DNA of 64,000 nt from Paenibacillus chondroitinus NBRC 15376 (GTDB lineage Bacteria > Bacillota > Bacilli > Paenibacillales > NBRC-103111), in the NCBI RefSeq assembly GCF_004000765.1, contig NZ_BILW01000006.1:1-64000 (forward strand), read 5' to 3'. Positions 51,046-58,963 of this stretch are shown one piece after another. The notes beneath the pieces were generated by a model. That model saw only the letters and a list, made by a program, of their open reading frames with translations. It did no database searches and had not been told where the DNA came from. Within the stretch, counting starts at the first letter, position 1; every line of letters starts with the position of its first letter. The position numbers and the translations under genes were made by a program.

Positions 51046-52578
51046 ATGCCAAACAACATAGAACAAGCAACGAGCAAACCCAATATTATCTTCTTCATGA
51101 CGGATCAGCAGCGCTGGGATTGTATCGGTGCCTACAACGAGCACATCCATACACCGAACATCGATAAACTGACGGCGCAGGGAATCACATACAGTCAAGC
51201 GGTATGTCAGGCGCCGATGTGCGTGCCCAGCCGCACCTCGATGATGTTCGGCTATTATCCCTCGCAGCTTGGTGTGCGAACCAATCACGGCGGCTTGTAC
51301 GACGAAGACAAGCTGCCGAGCGATCCGCTCCCGGAATTGATGCGAAAAGCCGGGTACCAAACCGCAGGTTTCGGGAAAACCCATTGGAATCACGGAGTGA
51401 AAAATCCGGTTCCCTCAACGCGCGGCTTCGAAGTACGGGCTGTCGGGTTATCCCGTGACAGCGGACATTATGAGGATGGCGCTGTCATGATGGGGGATGC
51501 CGAGCCGGAGGGGCTCGCCGCTTACTATAAAGAAACGAAAGACTACGGTGGCGGCGAGGAGAATTCTAAAGGTTATATCGGCTGCACGAGTCAAATACCA
51601 AACCATTGGCATCGTGACGGATGGGTGGCGGAGCAATGTTTGAATTTTATTGATGAGGGGCTGGACGTGTCGCGTCCGCTGTTTCTCTATCTTTCCTTCT
51701 TGAAACCCCATGCGGGCTTCAACGTACCGAAGGAATTCGAGGATCTATACGATATCAGCGAGATCCCGGATATCGCTCAACCGCCATGGGAGCTTGAGCA
51801 GAATACGCATCTGGCCGCGACCGACGCTGTGAATGAGAGCAGCCAGAGCAACTATTGGGAGAAGCGGCATGTTTGGGAAGCGATGACGCCGGAGGAGCGT
51901 AAGCGGACCACGCTTCGTTATTGGGCGAATTGCTCCTGGCTTGACGATTACTTGGGCAAGGCTTTGGTGCGGTTGGAGCGGCAAGGGCGGCTGGACAATG
52001 CCTTGATCGTCTTCGTCTCCGACCATGGCGAGATGATGGGCGAGAGACAACACCGCTTCAGCAAATATTGTTTGTATGATAGCAGTGTCCGTGTGCCGAT
52101 GATCTTAGCCGGAAGTTATTTGCCACCTGAGCTGCGGGGGTCAGTAGACGACCGCCCAGCAGAGTTGGTGGATCTCGTGCCCACCTTATCCAAGGTAGCG
52201 GGATTGCCGGTAAATCCGCAGTTGCCCGGGCTTGATCTGCTGAGCGAGACGCAGCGTCTGGGGACCTTCTGCGAATTCCATGGCAAAGGAGCGGAGCCGC
52301 ACCATTCAGCGCCTGCCTTGATGTGGAGGAAACAGGATTATAAACTGATCCTGTACATGCCTGGTAAGCTCGGAGAGGCGATTGGCCGAATCGGCGAGTT
52401 TCAAGGAGAGCTGTATGATCTGGCAGCGGATCCTAACGAATGGCATAACGTTTATGGCGATGAGCATTATGCGAAAATCCGTGAACGCATGACGGGGGAG
52501 CTTCTGATGCATTTGGCATGCGTCTGGTCCCGCGGCCCGGTCTTTTATGACCGGCATGGGCTTGCGGCAATGGAATAA
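51046..52578 (+). CDS. Sulfatase (Cys-type, alkaline phosphatase superfamily)
   Basis: A 510-residue type I sulfatase. Metal residues lie in NIIFFMTDQQRWD, and the CxPSR motif is CVPSR at 59-63, so Cys59 should be converted to formylglycine. SDHGEMMG near residue 325 supplies further metal ligands. No maturation enzyme is in the window; FGE or an anSME must act in trans. No signal peptide, so a cytosolic exo-sulfatase acting on imported glycan fragments is likely. It is coupled to the GH106-like gene and ends in a strong terminator. Confidence 0.92.
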   Translation: MPNNIEQATSKPNIIFFMTDQQRWDCIGAYNEHIHTPNIDKLTAQGITYSQAVCQAPMCVPSRTSMMFGYYPSQLGVRTNHGGLYDEDKLPSDPLPELMRKAGYQTAGFGKTHWNHGVKNPVPSTRGFEVRAVGLSRDSGHYEDGAVMMGDAEPEGLAAYYKETKDYGGGEENSKGYIGCTSQIPNHWHRDGWVAEQCLNFIDEGLDVSRPLFLYLSFLKPHAGFNVPKEFEDLYDISEIPDIAQPPWELEQNTHLAATDAVNESSQSNYWEKRHVWEAMTPEERKRTTLRYWANCSWLDDYLGKALVRLERQGRLDNALIVFVSDHGEMMGERQHRFSKYCLYDSSVRVPMILAGSYLPPELRGSVDDRPAELVDLVPTLSKVAGLPVNPQLPGLDLLSETQRLGTFCEFHGKGAEPHHSAPALMWRKQDYKLILYMPGKLGEAIGRIGEFQGELYDLAADPNEWHNVYGDEHYAKIRERMTGELLMHLACVWSRGPVFYDRHGLAAME

Positions 52579-52583
52579 CAATG

Positions 52584-52628
52584 AGGGGCGGCCCAAGTGT
52601 CATGACTGACCAAGGGCTGCCCCTTTTT
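52584..52628 (+). terminator. Terminator after sulfatase gene
   Basis: AGGGGCGGCCC (52584-52594) and GGGCTGCCCCT (52614-52624) form an 11-bp stem with one G-U, followed by T5. Confidence 0.88.
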
Positions 52629-52679
52629 GCGCATATCGGAACGTAATCCTTGTTGTGGCGCGCTTTTTAACCCCTTGCA

Positions 52680-52759
52680 CAAGATTGTCTCAATCGGCAA
52701 AATAGTCTCACCTTCCATTCCGGTTGCGACAAAATTGCCTTAAACCCGAACAATATTGT
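52680..52759 (+). promoter_or_regulatory. Four CAARATWGT-like boxes before permease operon
   Basis: CAAGATTGT (52680), CAAAATAGT (52698), CAAAATTGC (52730) and CAATATTGT (52751) lie 18, 32 and 21 bp apart, close to two or three helical turns. They share the sequence of the pairs at 47603 and 57196. Confidence 0.55.
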
Positions 52760-52833
52760 CTGATTGTAAACGATAAGATTTTATTCTAAGTTGTTAAGCA
52801 TACGAGAAAAAATGAGAAAGGGGAATGGCGAGG

Positions 52834-53802
52834 ATGGCACTCATGCAACCGGAATCTACGGCATCTGACCAATTAGCGAAGTCCCGAGAATGGCATAAGA
52901 GAGGCTTTATAAGAGATCTAAGGCGGGATAAATATTTGTATTTGCTTGGCCTGCCAGGCGCATTGTTTTTTCTGATATTCAAATTTGCCCCGATGTGGGG
53001 CGTGGTCATTTCCTTTCAGAATTTTTCGCCGTTTGCCGGCATCACCGGCAGTGAATGGGTGGGGTTCGAGCATTTCGAACGATTTTTTACCAATCCGGAC
53101 TTTATGCTGCTTTTCCGAAATACGATGGCCATTAATTTGCTGAACCTCGTGCTCTTTTTCCCGCTGCCTATTGTGCTTTCATTGCTCTTGAATGAGCTTC
53201 GCAGCGTGGTGTATCAGCGGGTCATTCAATCGATCGTCTACATGCCGCACTTTTTGTCATGGGTCATTATTTCCGGCTTGACGTTCCTCATGTTTGCCAA
53301 AGGTGAAGGGTTGGTCAATAAAGTTCTGGAAGGACTGGGCTTGGCCAGGATTGATTTTTTAACGAATCCAGATACGTTCTGGGGCATGTTGACCTTGCAA
53401 TCGATCTGGAAGGAATGTGGTTGGGGGACGATTCTGTTTCTGGCCGCGATGGCAAGCATTGACCCAGGGGTTTATGAAGCCGCTAAAATTGACGGGGCGA
53501 GCCGACTTCGCCAAATGTGGCATATTACCCTGCCGGCGATCCGCAACGTGATCATCACACTGCTCATTTTGCGCCTCGGCCATATGCTCGATGTTGGCTT
53601 TGAGCAGGTATTCCTGATGTACAATGGCGCCGTTTCCCATGTGGCTGAAGTATTTGATACCTATGTGTACCGGGTCGGTATACAACAAGGCGAGTTTAGC
53701 TACAGTACCGCTGCCGGTTTGTTCAAATCAATTGTAGGCTTGGTGTTGGTCGTAGTGGCAAACTGGATTTCGAAAAAAATGGGCGAAGAAGGGGTTTACT
53801 AG
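52834..53802 (+). CDS. LplB-like sugar ABC permease
   Basis: About 322 residues with YLLGLPGALFFLIFKFAPMWGVV early and EAA loop GVYEAAKIDGASRLRQMWHI near residues 212-231. Three in-frame ATGs are close; 52834 has AAAGGGG 10 nt upstream, whereas 52825 is only 1 nt from it. It heads an operon with the next permease, a YesS-like regulator and a binding lipoprotein. Confidence 0.9.
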   Translation: MALMQPESTASDQLAKSREWHKRGFIRDLRRDKYLYLLGLPGALFFLIFKFAPMWGVVISFQNFSPFAGITGSEWVGFEHFERFFTNPDFMLLFRNTMAINLLNLVLFFPLPIVLSLLLNELRSVVYQRVIQSIVYMPHFLSWVIISGLTFLMFAKGEGLVNKVLEGLGLARIDFLTNPDTFWGMLTLQSIWKECGWGTILFLAAMASIDPGVYEAAKIDGASRLRQMWHITLPAIRNVIITLLILRLGHMLDVGFEQVFLMYNGAVSHVAEVFDTYVYRVGIQQGEFSYSTAAGLFKSIVGLVLVVVANWISKKMGEEGVY

Positions 53803-53856
53803 CGTCCATATCTATGAAGAGACATAGCTATAGCAATGTCCTTAGGAGGGAATTAT

Positions 53857-54723
53857 ATGAAAGAAGGATTGGGAAACCGGTTGTTTAACATAGGGAATAT
53901 CGTATTGCTGGGTCTTGTCGGCATCATCACCTTTTTCCCGCTGTATTATGTGTTTGTCGTATCCTTTACCGATCCCACGGAATATTTGAAGGAAAGCTTC
54001 GTGCTCTTTCCGAAGGTGTGGTCGCTTGAATCGTATAAATTTCTGATGGCGACAGGCGCTTTTCCGAAATCGATCGGTGTTAGTGTCTACGTGACTCTAG
54101 TCGGTACCGCACTCAGCTTGATCTTCACCGCTTCCTTGGCGTATACGTTATCCAGAAAAAGACTTCGCGGCAGACGATTCGCTCTGATCGCGATTCTCAT
54201 CACCATATTGTTTAATCCTGGTATGATTCCGAACTATATGCTGGTACGTAATTTGCACCTCATCGATAGCCTGTGGTCGCTCATTTTACCGGCACTTGCG
54301 AGCGGTTGGAATGTTATTTTGATGAAAGGCTTTTTCGATAGTATCCCTGCCGAGCTGGAAGAATCCGCTTCGATGGACGGGTGCAACGACTTGTCGACCT
54401 TTTTTCGAATTATATTGCCGTTGTCGCTCCCTTCGCTGGCAGCATTCGGGTTGTTTTATGCGGTCGCTTACTGGAACCAGTTCTTTAATGCCCTGATTTA
54501 TATTAACGATGCCAGCAAATGGCCGCTGCAAGTGATGCTGCAAAACATTTTGCTCAATGCGAATAACACGGATCTGCGGATGGATGTTTCCTCGGTACCG
54601 CCTCCTTCTGAAACATTAAAAATGGCTGCGGTCATTGTTGCAACGGTTCCTATTTTGGTGGTATATCCTTTCTTGCAAAAGCATTTTGCCAAAGGTGCCA
54701 TGGTAGGATCAGTCAAAGGGTAA
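53857..54723 (+). CDS. YtcP-like sugar ABC permease
   Basis: A 288-residue permease; EAA loop ELEESASMDGCNDLSTFFRI near 165-184 and ending FLQKHFAKGAMVGSVKG. AGGAGGG precedes the ATG at 53857; the frame opens at 53836 inside the preceding gap. Partner of the LplB-like gene upstream. Confidence 0.93.
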   Translation: MKEGLGNRLFNIGNIVLLGLVGIITFFPLYYVFVVSFTDPTEYLKESFVLFPKVWSLESYKFLMATGAFPKSIGVSVYVTLVGTALSLIFTASLAYTLSRKRLRGRRFALIAILITILFNPGMIPNYMLVRNLHLIDSLWSLILPALASGWNVILMKGFFDSIPAELEESASMDGCNDLSTFFRIILPLSLPSLAAFGLFYAVAYWNQFFNALIYINDASKWPLQVMLQNILLNANNTDLRMDVSSVPPPSETLKMAAVIVATVPILVVYPFLQKHFAKGAMVGSVKG

Positions 54724-54796
54724 CGACCCGAAGGGGAGGGATTCCAGCTCCAGATGTCGAATCGTGTAAAAAAATAGTTATTGGAAGGTGAGCATC

Positions 54797-57160
54797 TTGA
54801 CTGGAATTTGGGGCGCGTTACTCGGCTATTTTCAAAAATATAAATATAACAATCGCTTCTTCTGGAAAAGCCTTGCGATGATTCTCATTATGGCAAGTAT
54901 TCCGGGGCTCATTACCGGCCTCAGTATTTATTGGATTGCCACGAACAATGTGGAGGAAGAGCTTCAGGGACTTCATCAGAATCAGATTAGTAATCGGGCA
55001 GCGAATATCGATGACCAGCTTGCTTTTCTCGAAATGACGGTATCGCATTGGGCGTTCGACTCCAAGTTTGACGATAAATTGAAGACGCTTAACTTTGCCT
55101 ATAATTACGAGACGGTTCAGGATATGTACCGGACCCTGTTGTCTCTTGAGAGCTCACATCCTTTTCTGCAGAAAGTAGAGCTGTTTCTGGACAAGCCGCG
55201 TCCGCTTGTCTTCACAACGGAACGGTACAAATTTCTAGGTGATTCGGCGGATGTCGAGAATTACGAGACCTTGCTTAAGCATGATAAGTCGATGTTCTGG
55301 ACGTTTCCGAAGATTCAAGGAACGAGCAAGCAGGAGCTTACGATTGTGAATAAAATTCCCGGCGACAGCACCGAACCCTTCGGTGCTCTTGTTGCCACAT
55401 TGAATCAGGATAACTTGTTGAAGGTGCTAAAAACGCTAACACCTTATGATGAGGGCGTTACGATGCTGTTCAATGAGGAAGACAATTGGAATTTATCCAG
55501 CAGCAGCGGGGCGGAAGGATCAAAACTCGATCAAGCGCTTAAACAAGCTTACAAGAAGCATCAAGCGGATTTAGGGGAAGCAGCGGTGAACGACGCCAAG
55601 CCGGAATCGTTGTTATTTGACTATCAGAAGGTTTCGTATTCGGTTTCGTACGGCCATTTTAACCGGCTGGGCCAGAAGTGGGTGTATATCTCCGCCGCGC
55701 CGCTATCGTCCATTACGGCCCCGGTCGTATCCATTTCCAAGTGGATATTAATTCTCAGTTTCTCTGGCCTGCTCATTGCGCTGCTTCTCTCTTGGTTCGT
55801 GTCCCGCCGCATCTATCATCCCGTACAGCGTCTGCTGACCCTGCTGTCCGGTGAAAAGAATGCTGAGGTGAAGGACGAATTCGCCATGATCGAGAAGCAC
55901 TGGCAGCATATGTCCAAGGAAACCGAGACGATGCGGCACAAACTTAAAGAGCAAATGCCGCTATTGCGGGAGGGTTTTTTCCTACAGCTGGCGCAGGGCT
56001 ACTTGATTTCTCTGCAAGAGAGCGACTTGAAGGAGCGGATGAAGCGCTATGGCTGGGAAACGGAGCAGCGTCAATTTGTAGCGCTTGTGATTCAATTGAC
56101 GGGTTTTGCCAACCTGGAGGGAAGGTTCTCGCAAGGCGATGAAAGTCTTGTGACGTTCGCCGCCGCCAACATTATCGATGAGTTGTTCACTAGCCAATAT
56201 GAACAAGCGGAAATCATGAATTTTCATAACTTTTCGATTGGGGTTCTGCTATCCTTTCCCGCAGCTCACCCGTTAACCTGGTTAGAGGATGATTTGGAGC
56301 AGGCGTGTCAAGAAATCATTCTCGCGATTAACCAAATTCTGAAAATGCAGGTTACGATATCGGTCAGCAAATGGGTTCACAACGTGAAACAAATTCCACA
56401 TTTGTTCGAGGAAGTGAAGCAAGCGTTGGTATATCGAGATCTGCTTGACGAGAATCAGATTATTAAGACGGAGCAGCTTTCCAAGCTCAATGTCTTTAAG
56501 GAAACCGGCTACCCGTTCACCTTGGATAAAGAAATTATTCATGCGATTCGCAATGGTCAGGAATCAGACGCTGTTGATTTGATCGGTCAATTTATGAAGG
56601 AGTTGGCAGCGAACGGCTCGACGGAATTTATGCTTCAGCAAGGCATGCTGCAGCTCTTGGGCAGCATTCGGTATGCGTCCTTGCAATCCGGGATGAATCC
56701 CGTGCAGTTGTTCGGCAGTGTGAACTTGTTCGAGCAGCTTGCGCAAATTAAAGAGCCTGAGCAAATGCTCAAGTGGTTTCAGCACAAAGTGATTGCGGTT
56801 TTCGTTCAGGAGATGATCTCCCGGCAGGATTATCATTTCAAGCAGATTATCGAGCAAGTCATCGCACATTTACGCGAGCAGTACATGACGCAATTATCGC
56901 TAGAATCGTGCGCCGATTTATTCGGCACAAGTCCATATACGTTAAGCAGGGCTTTTAAGCAGATAACCGGGATTAATTTTATCGATTTCCTGACGAATAT
57001 TCGGATTAGCAATGCCAAGTCTTTGCTCGTCGAAACGGATATGAAGATCAACGAAGTGGCCGATGCAATCGGCTATCAGCATAGTTATTTCAATCGGCTT
57101 TTCAAAAAGTACGAAGGCATTACACCAAGTCAATTTCGCGAGGTAAACCGCACGGAATAA
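54797..57160 (+). CDS. YesS-like membrane sensor with AraC DNA-binding domain
   Basis: About 787 residues. A first transmembrane helix (SLAMILIMASIPGLITGLSI) and a second near residue 315 (WILILSFSGLLIALLLSW) flank an extracellular Cache-like sensor. The C-terminus (about 690-785) is an AraC HTH with FGTSPYTLSRAFKQITGINF and IGYQHSYFNRLFKKYEGITPS. The TTG at 54797 has GGAAGG 8 nt upstream; a GTG at 54788 overlaps that site. It lies between its permeases and the lipoprotein gene, and is a good candidate for binding the CAARATWGT boxes. Only distantly similar to the sensor at 41582. Confidence 0.9.
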   Translation: MTGIWGALLGYFQKYKYNNRFFWKSLAMILIMASIPGLITGLSIYWIATNNVEEELQGLHQNQISNRAANIDDQLAFLEMTVSHWAFDSKFDDKLKTLNFAYNYETVQDMYRTLLSLESSHPFLQKVELFLDKPRPLVFTTERYKFLGDSADVENYETLLKHDKSMFWTFPKIQGTSKQELTIVNKIPGDSTEPFGALVATLNQDNLLKVLKTLTPYDEGVTMLFNEEDNWNLSSSSGAEGSKLDQALKQAYKKHQADLGEAAVNDAKPESLLFDYQKVSYSVSYGHFNRLGQKWVYISAAPLSSITAPVVSISKWILILSFSGLLIALLLSWFVSRRIYHPVQRLLTLLSGEKNAEVKDEFAMIEKHWQHMSKETETMRHKLKEQMPLLREGFFLQLAQGYLISLQESDLKERMKRYGWETEQRQFVALVIQLTGFANLEGRFSQGDESLVTFAAANIIDELFTSQYEQAEIMNFHNFSIGVLLSFPAAHPLTWLEDDLEQACQEIILAINQILKMQVTISVSKWVHNVKQIPHLFEEVKQALVYRDLLDENQIIKTEQLSKLNVFKETGYPFTLDKEIIHAIRNGQESDAVDLIGQFMKELAANGSTEFMLQQGMLQLLGSIRYASLQSGMNPVQLFGSVNLFEQLAQIKEPEQMLKWFQHKVIAVFVQEMISRQDYHFKQIIEQVIAHLREQYMTQLSLESCADLFGTSPYTLSRAFKQITGINFIDFLTNIRISNAKSLLVETDMKINEVADAIGYQHSYFNRLFKKYEGITPSQFREVNRTE

Positions 57161-57195
57161 GGGATTTGAGCCTTTGTGCATCGAAGTGCAAGCTG

Positions 57196-57237
57196 CAAGA
57201 TAGTCCTAGAATGGCCGAAATGACGGTACAAAAAAGT
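57196..57237 (+). promoter_or_regulatory. CAARATWGT boxes before binding-protein gene
   Basis: CAAGATAGT (57196-57204) and CAAAAAAGT (57229-57237) are direct repeats 33 bp apart in the gap between the sensor gene and the lipoprotein gene. An independent promoter here would explain higher expression of the binding protein. Confidence 0.5.
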
Positions 57238-57332
57238 CCGATTGTCGATCAAAGTGGAATGTACTATTGTCAACCTTGTGCTCTGTTAAGGCGTTCGATA
57301 CACAGAAGTTCATAACAAGGGAGGATCACAAA

Positions 57333-58895
57333 ATGAAAGTAGGAAAAAACAAAAAAGTTGTCTTGGGCTCAATGATACTGATGCTGGCATTATCCAGTGT
57401 CGTGGTTGCATGCGGGAACAAAGCGGATACGGGAAAAAGTAATGCCGCAGGCGGAACGGAAGCACCGCTTGAAGTGAACATCATGACGATCTTGCTTACG
57501 CCGTCTCCGGCCGCAGATGATAACAAAATCAAACAGGCGATTGAAAAAGCGACCAACTCCAAAATGAAAATTCAATGGGTGTCCGGTAACAACTATACGG
57601 ATAAATTGAATGTGACATTGGCATCCGGTGATATTCCTGATTTGATCACGATTAACGACCCGTTCACGTCGGTTTTCCGTAATTCCGTATCCCAAGGCGC
57701 TTTCTGGGATTTGACCCCTTACATCAAAGATTATCCGAACTTGAATTCCAAAATTTCCAAAACGGCTTGGGACCTGACGAAAATGCAGGATGGCAAAAAC
57801 TACGGGATTCCGCGTCCTCGCCCGGCTGAAGCCGATTCCTTCTTCATTATTCGCAAGGACTGGCTCGACAATCTCGGGATGCAGGTGCCAACAACAACCG
57901 ATGAGCTGTACACGGTTATGAAAGCCTTTGCGGAGAAAGATCCGGATAAAAATGGCAAAAACGATACAACGGCACTCGCGGCCTTCATGACGCCTCCGGC
58001 AGATATGGGAACGCTTGCGATGATCGAGAACAGCTTCACGGGCGCGAACGTGAAAAACGATAAATGGAAGCTGGTCGACGGCAAAATCGTCAATACCGCG
58101 CTGCTGCCTGAAACTCGCACTTCTATTGAATACTTGACTAAAATGTACAAAGATAAGCTGCTGCCGGAAGATTTCGCCTCCTACAAGCTGTCACAGGCAG
58201 CGGACCTGTTCAATGGCGGTAAAGCGGGCATCATTATGGATAAAGCGGGCACGATGAACGATCACTACGAATTGTTGAAAAAAATCGATCCGAACATGAA
58301 GCCAACTGATTTCTACCCGTTGACCAATATGAATGGATACAATCCGAAAGGCCCTGGCTTCTCCGGTATGATCTCAATCCCGAAATCCGTGCCTGAAGCG
58401 AAAATGAAACGCATCTTGAAAATGGTCGATACATGGATGAATGACGATGTATTCGCTATTCAGCAATACGGCATTGAAGGCGTGGATTACACGGTGAAAG
58501 ATGGCCAAAAAGTGATCAACACCGAGCAGCTGGCCAAAGATAACGGTCCTGACTTTAACCAAATTGTCTATGTAGCAGATCCATATGCGAGCTCTACGAA
58601 GGTATACTTCCCGAAAGAAGCAAACGATCTGTTTATGAAAATTCAGGATGATCGTGCCAAAACAAGCGTAGCCGATATCAGTATCGGTCTGTACTCGCCA
58701 ACAGCGCAAAAGCTGCTGCCTGAGTTTGAGAAAAAAGTACAAGATTTGAAAACAAAAATCATACTGGGCCGTGAGCCGATTACCGCTTGGGACGATTTCG
58801 TGACAAAAGCAAAAACAGATGCTGATTTGGCGAAAATGAGCCAAGAGATGACGGATGCGTACCAAAAACGCAGCGCTGGCGCAGCAGCTAAATAA
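57333..58895 (+). CDS. LplA-like extracellular solute-binding lipoprotein
   Basis: A protein of about 520 residues. The ATG at 57333 follows GGGAGG; the frame opens at 57267. Signal peptide KKVVLGSMILMLALSS with lipobox VVAC. Typical features are FFIIRKDWLDNLGMQVPTT and the DPDKNGKNDTTAL calcium-loop-like motif. It ends in a terminator and is followed by the GH105 gene. It serves the permeases at 52834 and 53857. Confidence 0.93.
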   Translation: MKVGKNKKVVLGSMILMLALSSVVVACGNKADTGKSNAAGGTEAPLEVNIMTILLTPSPAADDNKIKQAIEKATNSKMKIQWVSGNNYTDKLNVTLASGDIPDLITINDPFTSVFRNSVSQGAFWDLTPYIKDYPNLNSKISKTAWDLTKMQDGKNYGIPRPRPAEADSFFIIRKDWLDNLGMQVPTTTDELYTVMKAFAEKDPDKNGKNDTTALAAFMTPPADMGTLAMIENSFTGANVKNDKWKLVDGKIVNTALLPETRTSIEYLTKMYKDKLLPEDFASYKLSQAADLFNGGKAGIIMDKAGTMNDHYELLKKIDPNMKPTDFYPLTNMNGYNPKGPGFSGMISIPKSVPEAKMKRILKMVDTWMNDDVFAIQQYGIEGVDYTVKDGQKVINTEQLAKDNGPDFNQIVYVADPYASSTKVYFPKEANDLFMKIQDDRAKTSVADISIGLYSPTAQKLLPEFEKKVQDLKTKIILGREPITAWDDFVTKAKTDADLAKMSQEMTDAYQKRSAGAAAK

Positions 58896-58910
58896 AAATT
58901 AAATTTGGCA

Positions 58911-58937
58911 AGGGGCGGGGAAACTTCGCCCCTTTCT
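58911..58937 (+). terminator. Terminator after binding-protein gene
   Basis: AGGGGCG (58911-58917) pairs with CGCCCCT (58927-58933), with a short T-rich tail. The next gene begins 27 bp later, so partial read-through is likely. Confidence 0.65.
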
Positions 58938-58963
58938 GCATTGGAATGGGAGAGGAAAAGACC

